From Anaerolineales bacterium UBA6663 (GTDB lineage: Bacteria > Chloroflexota > Anaerolineae > Anaerolineales > UBA6663): DNA of 6,100 nt. Below, one piece after another: positions 1 through 6,100 of the stretch. The stretch spans positions 260 through 6,359 of the forward strand of contig DKKP01000018.1 in assembly GCA_002455335.1 (NCBI GenBank). Direction: 5' to 3'. The notes below the pieces were generated by a model. The model had not been told where the DNA came from and ran no database searches. It worked only from the letters and a program-made list of their open reading frames with translations. A program made the translations under genes and the position numbers. Position 1 is the first letter of the stretch. Each line of letters begins with the position of its first letter.

Positions 1-693
1 TATACAGTCATCGCCAACACGCTCTACTACGTCTTGCTAAGCGCGCCGCTCGGCGTGATCTCGGCCTTCCTGATGGCGTCGCTGCTCAACCTGCCGATCT
101 TCGCCCGGCCCTTCTTCCGCGCGATCTTCTTTTTTCCCGCGATCGTGCCCACGATCGTGGTGGCCGTGGTCTGGCAGTTCCTGCTCAACATCCAGTTCGG
201 GGCGATCAACTCCGTGTTGCAGGGGCTGAGCCTGCCCGTGATCCCGTTCTTGTCGAGCCCGGATTTCGCCAAACCCTCGCTGATCATGATCTATATGTGG
301 GCGCAGGGCAACGCGATCGTGATCTTCCTTGCGACCCTGCAAGACGTACCGCGCAGCCTTTACGAAGCCGCCACAGTTGACGGCGCCAACGCGCTCCAGA
401 AGTTCTGGAACATCACGGTACCGATGACCACGCCCGTCATCCTGTTCAACCTGATCATGGGCTTCATCGACGGATTCCAGAACTTCACGCTGCCCTGGCT
501 GCTCACCGGCGGCGGGCCGAGCAACTCGACCGAGCTGTACTCGCTCTACCTGTACCGCAATGCGTTCGAGTTCTTGCGGATGGGCAAGGCCTCGGCCCTG
601 GCCTGGCTGCTCTTCATCGTGATCGTGATCTTCACCGGGATCCTGTTCCGAACCTCGGCCCGGTGGGTCTACTACGGCGGCGAGTCGAAATAG
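1..693 (+). CDS. Sugar ABC transporter permease, MalF/UgpA type (5'-truncated by window edge)
   Basis: Inner-membrane permease subunit of a carbohydrate-uptake (CUT1-type) ABC importer. The frame is open from base 1, so the gene begins upstream. The 230 visible residues compare with about 290-300 for the family, which leaves roughly the first membrane helix and the N-terminal tail missing. The in-frame TTG at 34 falls inside a hydrophobic helix and is not a credible start. Visible: helices at about residues 6-28, 38-62, 90-115, 143-165 and 198-217 (counting from base 1). The cytoplasmic EAA loop that docks on the ATPase starts at residue 122 (EAATVDGA, then F135, I138, P141), matching the EAA-x3-G-x9-I-x-L/V-P pattern. 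The end WVYYGGESK is ordinary for the family. It is followed after 10 bp by a second permease, the usual heterodimer partner. The exact sugar cannot be read from a permease. Family assignment is secure. Confidence 0.95.
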   Translation, partial: YTVIANTLYYVLLSAPLGVISAFLMASLLNLPIFARPFFRAIFFFPAIVPTIVVAVVWQFLLNIQFGAINSVLQGLSLPVIPFLSSPDFAKPSLIMIYMWAQGNAIVIFLATLQDVPRSLYEAATVDGANALQKFWNITVPMTTPVILFNLIMGFIDGFQNFTLPWLLTGGGPSNSTELYSLYLYRNAFEFLRMGKASALAWLLFIVIVIFTGILFRTSARWVYYGGESK

Positions 694-696
694 GAG
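692..696 (+). promoter_or_regulatory. Ribosome binding site of the second permease
   Basis: AGGAG lies 7 bases before the ATG at 704 and overlaps the TAG stop (691-693) of the upstream permease. This supports both the ATG choice and translational coupling of the two permeases. Confidence 0.8.
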
Positions 697-703
697 AACC
701 CGC

Positions 704-1624
704 ATGGCCATCCGCGCGCCGCTTTCCTTGCCCAAGGCCTCATCCTCGCCCGAGATCGAACGGCTGCGCCACCTGACGTTGGGCGGCTGGGTCGCCGAGG
801 TGATCAAGTACGTGACGCTGGTGATGTTGGCGATCACGTTTGTGCTGCCCTTCTACTGGATGGTGTCGTCGGCGCTCAAGAACGACGCCCAGATCTATGT
901 CGTGCCACCAACCTGGATCCCGAACCCGGCCTTCTGGGAGAACTTCGCCACGGCCTGGGCCAGCCAGCCGTTCAACGAGTACGTGATCAACACAGTCGTG
1001 CGCTACGCTGTGCCCTACACCATCGGTACCGTGCTCTCGTCCGCGGTCGTGGCCTACGGGTTCTCGCGCATTAAGTGGCCGGGTCGCGAGACGCTCTTCT
1101 ACCTGTGCCTCGGCACGATGATGGTGCCGTTCCAGGTTCAGATGGTGCCGCTGTTCATGATCTTTAAGCAGCTGGGCTGGATCAACTCCTTCCTGCCTCT
1201 TGTGGTGCCGGCCTTCTTCGGCAGCCCCTATTTCATCTTCATGCTGCGCCAGTTTTTCATGACGATCCCGGCCGAGCTCTCCGATGCAGCCCGCATCGAT
1301 GGCGCCAGCGAGTGGGACATCCTGTTTCGAATCGTGCTGCCGCTCTCGCGCCCGGCGTTGACCGTGGTCGCGCTGTTTGCCTTCATCGGCGCCTGGAACG
1401 ACTACCTCGGGCCGCTGATCTACATCCACGACAGCGACATGCTCGTACTTGCCCAGGGTGTACACAACATGAGCCGGGCCTTCCAGTTCAACAGCACGGT
1501 CCAAAACGCTTACCCGTATCTGATGGCGGTCAGTACGATCGTGGTCATCCCGATCGTCACCCTGTTCTTCTTCGGCCAGCGGATGTTCATCGAGGGGATC
1601 TCGATGACAGGCATCAAAGAGTAG
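704..1624 (+). CDS. Carbohydrate ABC transporter permease, MalG/UgpE type
   Basis: Second membrane subunit of the CUT1 sugar importer, pairing with the upstream MalF-like protein. It has 306 residues, slightly longer than the usual 270-300 because of a polar N-terminal extension of about 30 residues. Helices are estimated at 36-56, 96-118, 129-151, 163-185, 219-239 and 272-291, six as in MalG. The EAA loop is clear: DAARIDGA at 194-201, followed by I210, P213 and P217. The C-terminus FIEGISMTGIKE matches the family's typical 'F.eGi..GavK' ending. The ATG at 704 has a good AGGAG seven bases upstream. The next gene starts 2 bp after this stop, so the importer and the hydrolase are very likely co-translated. 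No binding protein or ATPase is in the window; the binding protein is probably upstream of base 1, and CUT1 systems often use a shared ATPase elsewhere. Family is secure, substrate unknown. Confidence 0.97.
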   Translation: MAIRAPLSLPKASSSPEIERLRHLTLGGWVAEVIKYVTLVMLAITFVLPFYWMVSSALKNDAQIYVVPPTWIPNPAFWENFATAWASQPFNEYVINTVVRYAVPYTIGTVLSSAVVAYGFSRIKWPGRETLFYLCLGTMMVPFQVQMVPLFMIFKQLGWINSFLPLVVPAFFGSPYFIFMLRQFFMTIPAELSDAARIDGASEWDILFRIVLPLSRPALTVVALFAFIGAWNDYLGPLIYIHDSDMLVLAQGVHNMSRAFQFNSTVQNAYPYLMAVSTIVVIPIVTLFFFGQRMFIEGISMTGIKE

Positions 1625-1626
1625 CC

Positions 1627-3366
1627 GTGCGCCTCGACCCTGCTCTCATCCCTTTCAGCCGGCGCGGCTCGTACGTGGCGTTTTCGGTACTGGCGGCTGG
1701 CATACAGCCGGCGGCTGGCATACAGCCGGCGGCTGGCACACAGGCGCCGGGCCTGTACTGGCGAAGCGTTCGCGGCCCAGCCACGGGTGGCCGGCCGATG
1801 CAGGAGCTGTTCGAGCTGCGCCTGGTGCGCGCGGGCGAGTCACTGCCATTCACAATCGACGCGACTCCGGCGCGGTTGAGCCTCATGGCCGACGGCGCCC
1901 GGGCCGAGATCTGTTTCGCCGCTCACGATCAGGTCCAGATCCGCCTGACCGGCGCGGCCCTGCAGCTGCACATGGTGGCCACCGGGGCGTACGACATGGT
2001 CATCGCCGACGGGCCGGACCGCTGGCAGGTCGTGTGCAACACCCTTGTCGAGACCAAGCTGATGTTCGCGGCCCGCGCCGGCCGGATCGTGGTCGACGCG
2101 CCCTGGGAGGCCGAGCGCTGTAGCCGCATCGTGCTCGAGCTGCAGCCTGAGGCTGGCGTCGGTGAGTTCGTGATCGACGAGTTCGTCGGCACCTGGGTGC
2201 CGTCGGAGCGCGCCGTGAGCTTCGACACGGGCGTGAACGACGCGTCAACCGAGTTCGCGGCGTGGGTCAGCGCCCTACCCACGGTGCCGGCCGAGTACGC
2301 CGAGGCGCGGGAACTGGCCGGCTACGTGCTCTGGTCGTGCGGCGTCGCTGCGCACGAACACCTGCCGCGCCACGGGATCCTGGCCTCGAAGAACGGCATG
2401 ATCGGCGTGTGGAGCTGGGACCACTGTTTCCACACCTGGGCACTGGCCGACGCCCATCCCGAGCAAGCCTGGGATCAGTTCCTGTTGCCGTTCGACCACC
2501 AGGACGCAAGCGGCGCGATCCCGGACCTTGTCAACGATCGCCTGGTTTCGTGGAGCTTTTGCAAGCCGCCGGTCCACGGCTGGATCCTGAGCCGGGTGCT
2601 GCAGGACACGTCGCTGCTCAATGAAGCACGGTTGGCCGAGATCTATGGCCCGCTGTGCGCGTGGACGACCTGGTGGCTGACTCACCGCGATCCCGGCGAC
2701 GGCCTGCCGGTCTATCACCACGGCAACGACTCGGGCTGGGACAACAGCACGATCTTCGCGGTCCGCCCGCCGATCCAGAGCCCCGACCTCGCGGCTTATC
2801 TCGTGCTGCAGCTAGACTTTCTGGCCGAAGCCGCCCGTCGGCTGGGCCGAGACGCCGACGCCGTTGCCTGGTCGACCCGCGCCGACGAGTTGCTCGCGCG
2901 GATGCTGGCGCGCTTCTGGCGCGGCGACAGGTTCGTCGCGATCCAGACGAGCGACGGCGCCGACATCGACTGCGACAGCCTGCAACTGTACCTGCCGCTG
3001 GTGCTGGGCCAACGTCTGCCGTTCGAGGTCCGGGCTGCTCTGATCGCGGGGCTGAGGACGCCCGGGCGTTTCGTCACCGAGCACGGCCTCGCCACCGAGG
3101 CACTCGCCAGCCCCCACTACAAAGACCGCGGCTACTGGCGCGGCCCGATCTGGCCCGCGCCGATGCTGATCCTGATCGACGGCCTGAGCGCGTGCGGCGA
3201 GGTCGCGTTCGCGGCCGACCTGCGCCGCCGGTTCTGCGATCTGGTCGCGCGCTCTGGCATGGCCGAGAACTTCGACGCCCGCAGCGGCGCCGGCTATCAC
3301 GACTTCGACTTCACCTGGACGGCCAGCATCTTTCTGATCCTGGCGCACGCCCTGTCTCACACCTGA
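1627..3366 (+). CDS. Cytoplasmic glycoside hydrolase, GH63/GH37/MGH-like (alpha/alpha)6 barrel
   Basis: Predicted 579-residue inverting glycosidase. Residues 1 to about 210 look like a beta-rich N-terminal domain, and about 220-579 form the catalytic helical barrel. Family-like motifs: WSWDHCF at 262-268 (D265); SGWDNS at 369-374, whose D372 matches the general-acid position of GH37/GH63 enzymes; YWRGPIW at 503-509; and AENFD at 546-550, where E547 is the likely general base. The acid/base roles are inferred from related families, not shown here. Start: GTG at 1627, 2 bp after the permease stop, with a weak AAAGAG at 1616-1621. It was preferred over ATG 1798 because the sequence before 1798 contains IPFSRRGSYVAFS, a typical opening of such enzymes; reading upstream of 1627 only runs through the permease gene out of frame. 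No convincing signal peptide, so it probably acts on imported substrate. Residues 23-40 are an in-frame triplicated AAGIQP. Candidate substrates include trehalose-like or glucosyl/mannosylglycerate-like alpha-glycosides; specificity is not determinable. Confidence 0.88.
   Translation: MRLDPALIPFSRRGSYVAFSVLAAGIQPAAGIQPAAGTQAPGLYWRSVRGPATGGRPMQELFELRLVRAGESLPFTIDATPARLSLMADGARAEICFAAHDQVQIRLTGAALQLHMVATGAYDMVIADGPDRWQVVCNTLVETKLMFAARAGRIVVDAPWEAERCSRIVLELQPEAGVGEFVIDEFVGTWVPSERAVSFDTGVNDASTEFAAWVSALPTVPAEYAEARELAGYVLWSCGVAAHEHLPRHGILASKNGMIGVWSWDHCFHTWALADAHPEQAWDQFLLPFDHQDASGAIPDLVNDRLVSWSFCKPPVHGWILSRVLQDTSLLNEARLAEIYGPLCAWTTWWLTHRDPGDGLPVYHHGNDSGWDNSTIFAVRPPIQSPDLAAYLVLQLDFLAEAARRLGRDADAVAWSTRADELLARMLARFWRGDRFVAIQTSDGADIDCDSLQLYLPLVLGQRLPFEVRAALIAGLRTPGRFVTEHGLATEALASPHYKDRGYWRGPIWPAPMLILIDGLSACGEVAFAADLRRRFCDLVARSGMAENFDARSGAGYHDFDFTWTASIFLILAHALSHT
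1692..1745 (+). repeat. Three tandem copies of an 18-bp palindromic unit, in frame
   Basis: The unit GGCGGCTGGCATACAGCC occurs exactly at 1692-1709 and 1710-1727. A third copy at 1728-1745 has two differences (T to C, and C to G at its last-but-one base). It encodes AAGIQP-AAGIQP-AAGTQA in the hydrolase. Each perfect unit holds a hairpin, GGCTG-GCATA-CAGCC, and each junction between units forms another near-perfect palindrome (CAGCCG-G-CGGCTG at 1705-1717). A 9-bp direct repeat, GTACTGGCG, brackets the block at 1687-1695 and 1755-1763. Removing the 18 residues leaves a continuous FSVL-PGLYWRSVRG, as expected for a loop insertion. Confidence 0.93.
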
Positions 3367-3372
3367 AGGGAG
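3366..3372 (+). promoter_or_regulatory. Ribosome binding site of the GcvPA-like gene
   Basis: AAGGGAG ends 5 bases before the ATG at 3378 and overlaps the last base of the hydrolase TGA stop. It fixes the start of the glycine-dehydrogenase-like gene, although the reading frame stays open far upstream into the hydrolase gene. Confidence 0.8.
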
Positions 3373-3377
3373 CCTGT

Positions 3378-4772
3378 ATGACGCACCGCCCCATCGTGTA
3401 TCCCTACATCCCCAATTCGGCGCCCGAGGCCAAGGCCGCCATGCTGGCCGCGATCGGCGCGAGCGGCATCGACGAGTTGTACGCCGAGATCCCGGACCAC
3501 CTGCGGCTGAAGGGCAGGCTCGATTTGCCTCAGCCCCTGCTTTCCGAAGCCGCGCTGGTGCGGCACCTTGAGGGGTTGCTGGCCCGGAACACGTCGACGC
3601 GCGAGGCCCTGAGCTTTTTGGGCGCCGGCTGTTATCCGCACCACGTGCCGGCCGTGTGCGACGAGATCAACTCGCGCGGCGAGTTCCTGACCGCCTACGC
3701 CGGCGAGCCATACGAGGACCATGGGCGCTTCCAGGCGCTGTTCGAGTACGAGAGCCTGATGGGCGAGCTCCTCAACATGGATGTCGTCAACGTCCCGAAC
3801 TACGACGGCTTTCAGGCCGCGGCCACCGCGCTGCGGATGGCGGCGCGCATCACCGGGCGGACGCGGGTGCTGATCGCGGGCGCGGTCAGCGCCGACAAGC
3901 TCTCGATGGTGCGCGACTACCTCAAACCCGACCTCGCCGTGGACGTGCTGCCGCAGTCGCCCAAAACCGGGCGCGTCGACGTGAGCGCGCTCGAGGCCAC
4001 GCTGTCGGATGCGTACGCGGCCGTGTACTTCGAGAACCCGTCGTTCCTGGGCGTGATCGAGACCGACCCGGCCGCGCTGGCCGTGCTCGCCCACCAGCAC
4101 GGCGCGCTGAGCGTGGTCGCGGCGGATCCGCTCTCGCTGGGCGTGCTCAAGCCGCCGGCCGACTATGGCGCCGACATCGTCTGCGGCGACATCCAGGGCC
4201 TGGGCATCCACCAGTGGTTCGGCGGCGGGCACGGCGGCTACATCGCCACCCACGACGACCCCGTGTTCGTGCACGAGTTCCCGTCGCGGCTGTTCGGCGT
4301 CGCGCCGACGGCCGTGCCCGGCGAGTACGGCTTCGGCGACGTCGCCTACGAGCGCACCTCGTTCGCCATCCGCGAGGAGGGCAAGGAGTGGGTCGGCACG
4401 GCCGCGGCCCTGTGGGGCATCACGGCCGGCGTCTATCTGGCGTTGATGGGCCCGCAGGGCATGACCGAGCTCGGCGCCGGCATACTGCAGCGCTCACGTT
4501 ACGCGATGGGGCGCCTGAGCGCCCTGCCCGGCGTGACGGCGCCGTTCGCGACGTCCACGTCGTTCAAGGAGATCGTGCTCAACGTCGATGGCACGGGCAA
4601 GACCGTGGCCGAGATCAACAGGGCGCTGCTCGCGCGCGGTATCTTCGGCGGCAAGGACCTGAGCGCCGAATTCCCGGAACTCGGGCAGAGCCTGCTGGTC
4701 TGCATCACCGAGGTGCACACACAAGGCGACATCGATCGGCTCGTGAGCGCGCTGGCGGAGGTGATCGCATGA
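3378..4772 (+). CDS. gcvPA: Glycine decarboxylase P-protein subunit 1 homologue, divergent GcvPA
   Basis: 464 residues, close to the roughly 440-450 of classical GcvPA. In the split P-protein it pairs with GcvPB to decarboxylate glycine with PLP and pass the aminomethyl group to lipoyl-GcvH. Family marks: the YIPN opening (residues 10-13), the SFLGAGCYPHHVP stretch, MDVVNVPNYDG, FGGGHGGYIAT, AVYLALMGPQGM-like YLALMGPQG, and the C-terminal LLARGIFGGKDL...PELGQSLLVCITE. Departures from the consensus as I remember it: TAYAGEPYEDHGRFQ at 105-119 where TAYTPYQPE-x-SQG-x-LQ is usual, and IREEGKEWVGT around 331-341 where [12 protein letters not shown] is usual. Start ATG 3378 has AAGGGAG five bases upstream; the out-of-frame, arginine-rich extension back to 2655 is the hydrolase read in another frame. 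It follows the hydrolase by 11 bp and overlaps gcvPB by 4 bp. Membership of the GcvPA family is firm; the true substrate may differ from glycine. Confidence 0.9.
   Translation: MTHRPIVYPYIPNSAPEAKAAMLAAIGASGIDELYAEIPDHLRLKGRLDLPQPLLSEAALVRHLEGLLARNTSTREALSFLGAGCYPHHVPAVCDEINSRGEFLTAYAGEPYEDHGRFQALFEYESLMGELLNMDVVNVPNYDGFQAAATALRMAARITGRTRVLIAGAVSADKLSMVRDYLKPDLAVDVLPQSPKTGRVDVSALEATLSDAYAAVYFENPSFLGVIETDPAALAVLAHQHGALSVVAADPLSLGVLKPPADYGADIVCGDIQGLGIHQWFGGGHGGYIATHDDPVFVHEFPSRLFGVAPTAVPGEYGFGDVAYERTSFAIREEGKEWVGTAAALWGITAGVYLALMGPQGMTELGAGILQRSRYAMGRLSALPGVTAPFATSTSFKEIVLNVDGTGKTVAEINRALLARGIFGGKDLSAEFPELGQSLLVCITEVHTQGDIDRLVSALAEVIA
4757..4761 (+). promoter_or_regulatory. Ribosome binding site of the GcvPB-like gene
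   Basis: GGAGG sits 7 bases before the ATG at 4769, inside the end of the GcvPA-like gene. Together with the ATGA stop/start overlap at 4769-4772, it indicates coupled translation, as expected for two subunits of one enzyme. Confidence 0.8.
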
Positions 4773-6100
4773 ACCGCGTCGAACCCAAACCCGCCCTGCG
4801 ACGGTTCCATCAAGCCAGTTGGGATGAGCCCGTGATCTTCGAGCTCAGCCAGCCCGGCCAGCGCGGCGTGCTGCCGCCCGCGGTCGAGCCGGCCCTGAGT
4901 GCCGAGGTCGGTGACGTAGCCGCGTCGCTGCCGGCCGGCATCCGTCGCGACGCGCCGCCGGCCCTGCCCGAGATGGCGCAACTGCACGTCCTGCGACACT
5001 ACGTCCGGCTCTCACAGGAGAACCTGGGCGTCGATTTCAACATCGACGTCGGCCAGGGGACGTGCACGATGAAGTACAGCCCCAAGGTCAACGACCAGAT
5101 CGCGCGCTCGCACAAGTTGGCCGCTCTACATCCGCTGCAGGACGAGAGCACGCTGCAGGGCATCCTCGCGATCATCCACAAGCTCCAGGAGATGCTCAAG
5201 GCCATCTCGGGCATGGACCATGTCTCGCTGCAGCCGGGCGCCGGCTCGGCCGCGATCTGGGCCAACGTCTCGATGATCCGCGCGTACCACGCCGCGCGCG
5301 GCGACACGGCCCGCGACGAAGTCATCACCACGATTTTCTCGCACCCGTCGAACGCGGCCTGCGCCAAGACCGCGGGCTACAAGGTCATCACGCTGTACCC
5401 GGACGCCGACGGCTATCCCGATCTCGAGGCTCTCAAGGCCGCGGTCTCGGAGCGCACAGCCGCGCTGCTGATCACCAACCCCGAAGACACCGGGATCTTC
5501 AACCCGCTGATCGACGAATTCGTCAAGGTCGTGCACGCGGCCGGCGGGCTGTGCTCGTACGATCAGGCCAACGCCAACGGCATCCTGGGCATCACACGCG
5601 CGCGCGACGCCGGCTTCGACCTGTGCCATTTCAATCTGCACAAGACCTTCTCGACCCCGCACGGCTGTGGCGGGCCGGCGGCCGGCGCGAGCTGCGTGAC
5701 CGACGCGCTGGCGCCGTTCCTGCCCCGACCGGTCGTCGCCTTTGACGGACAGAGGTACTTCCTCGATGACGACCGGCCGCAAAGCATCGGCAAAGTCCGG
5801 CCGTACTATGGCGTGGCCCAGAACATCCTCAAGGCCTATGCCTGGATCATGAGCCTCGGCGCCGATGGCTTGCGCGAGGTTGCCGAGATCGCGGTGCTCA
5901 ACAACAACTACCTGATGCAGAAGGTCCTCGAGATCCGCGGTGCAAGCGCCCCGTACGCCAAAGGCAAGCGCCGGCTCGAGCAGGTGCGCTACAGCTGGGA
6001 GCAGCTGTCGACCGACACCGGCATCCACTCGGAAGAGATCGGGTATCGCGCCGCGGACTTCGGCACGCACTACTGGACCAGCCATCACCCGTACGTCGTT
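4769..6100 (+). CDS. gcvPB: Glycine decarboxylase P-protein subunit 2 homologue, divergent GcvPB (3'-truncated by window edge)
   Basis: The PLP-carrying subunit. The frame is open from ATG 4769 to the last base, giving 444 residues; family members have about 480-500, so the last few dozen are outside the window. It opens with LRRFHQASWDEPVIFELS and keeps the hallmarks of GcvPB: TCTMKYSP (C99), HPLQ, ISGMDHVSLQPGAGS, D265 in SYDQAN (expected to pair with the PLP pyridine nitrogen), FNLHKTFSTPHGCGGP with the Schiff-base lysine K292, LAPFLPRPVV, and the DRPQSIGKVRPYYG segment. Differences from the consensus as I recall it: VGQGTCTMKY for YPLGSCTMKY, LQPGAGSAAI for LQPAAGAHGE, FSHPSNAA (H192) for SAHGTNPA, SYDQANANG for YYDGANLNA, and a poorly matching segment after about residue 396 where CMHEFV is expected. 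It should form the heterodimer or tetramer with the upstream subunit. Catalytic competence as a PLP enzyme is likely; glycine as the substrate is an assumption. Confidence 0.9.
   Translation, partial: MNRVEPKPALRRFHQASWDEPVIFELSQPGQRGVLPPAVEPALSAEVGDVAASLPAGIRRDAPPALPEMAQLHVLRHYVRLSQENLGVDFNIDVGQGTCTMKYSPKVNDQIARSHKLAALHPLQDESTLQGILAIIHKLQEMLKAISGMDHVSLQPGAGSAAIWANVSMIRAYHAARGDTARDEVITTIFSHPSNAACAKTAGYKVITLYPDADGYPDLEALKAAVSERTAALLITNPEDTGIFNPLIDEFVKVVHAAGGLCSYDQANANGILGITRARDAGFDLCHFNLHKTFSTPHGCGGPAAGASCVTDALAPFLPRPVVAFDGQRYFLDDDRPQSIGKVRPYYGVAQNILKAYAWIMSLGADGLREVAEIAVLNNNYLMQKVLEIRGASAPYAKGKRRLEQVRYSWEQLSTDTGIHSEEIGYRAADFGTHYWTSHHPYVV

Noticed and set aside
126..140. T-run that could suggest a terminator
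   Set aside because: It codes for Ile-Phe-Phe-Phe-Pro in a membrane helix and has no GC-rich stem before it.
149..160. 12-bp perfect palindrome CCACGATCGTGG, a possible operator
   Set aside because: It lies inside the first permease in ordinary Val/Ile codons, far from any promoter, and single palindromes of this size are expected by chance in GC-rich DNA.
37..837. Long open frame on the minus strand across both permeases
   Set aside because: It runs opposite two clear ABC permeases, its translation is rich in Arg, Glu, His and Asp with no recognisable domain, and it spans a gene boundary. It is a by-product of high GC.
1312..1626. Possible extension of the hydrolase upstream of 1627
   Set aside because: It overlaps the permease coding region out of frame and yields no family-like sequence. 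GTG 1627 directly follows the permease stop.
1655..1705. Signal peptide at the hydrolase N-terminus (RRGSYVAFSVLAAG)
   Set aside because: The hydrophobic run is only about 10 residues, and the segment matches the usual cytoplasmic opening of this enzyme type. The importer context also favours the cytoplasm.
2655..3377. Possible N-terminal extension of the GcvPA-like protein back to an upstream ATG
   Set aside because: This is the hydrolase gene read in another frame, giving Arg/Pro-rich nonsense. ATG 3378 has a good ribosome site and the expected YPYIPN start.
3357..4274. 305-codon minus-strand open frame opposite the GcvPA-like gene
   Set aside because: Composition is His/Arg/Val/Gly-rich without motifs, and the + strand frame is an unmistakable P-protein subunit.
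5126..6088. 320-codon minus-strand open frame opposite the GcvPB-like gene
   Set aside because: No recognisable motif, and the opposite strand encodes the PLP-lysine subunit through the whole stretch.

Overview
The window is a compact, GC-rich, single-strand stretch of an apparent operon with five genes, all on the + strand. The genes are either overlapping or separated by at most 11 bp. High GC, a GTG start, and glycosidase and permease sequences of a type common in Chloroflexota (and some Actinobacteria) suggest a bacterium of one of those groups. This is an impression from protein style, not a placement.

Layout: (1) bases 1-693, the 3' part of a MalF/UgpA-type sugar ABC permease; (2) 704-1624, a complete MalG/UgpE-type partner permease; (3) 1627-3366, a cytoplasmic (alpha/alpha)6-barrel glycoside hydrolase of the GH63/GH37/mannosylglycerate-hydrolase-like superfamily, with an in-frame 18-bp triplicated repeat near its start; (4) 3378-4772, a glycine decarboxylase (P-protein) subunit 1 homologue, GcvPA-like; (5) 4769 to past the window end, the partner subunit 2, GcvPB-like, which carries the PLP lysine. 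There is no non-coding stretch over 11 bp, so no internal promoter or terminator is expected and none was seen.

How they may work together: the two permeases (with a binding protein presumably upstream and an ATPase here or elsewhere) would import a glycoside, and the hydrolase would split it in the cytoplasm. The unusual part is that the same transcription unit goes on into a two-subunit glycine-decarboxylase-like enzyme. Both P-protein subunits keep the PLP core (Lys292 and Asp265 of subunit 2, and the TCTMKY motif). They depart from the usual GcvP consensus at several otherwise very conserved active-site stretches: TAYTPYQPE-type, [10 protein letters not shown]-type, AHGTNPA-type and YDGANLNA-type. 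No gcvT or gcvH is seen between the genes. The pair therefore looks like a divergent paralogue coupled to uptake and cleavage of a glycoside rather than the housekeeping glycine cleavage system. Its substrate cannot be told from the sequence. This is the best candidate in the window for an undescribed pathway.
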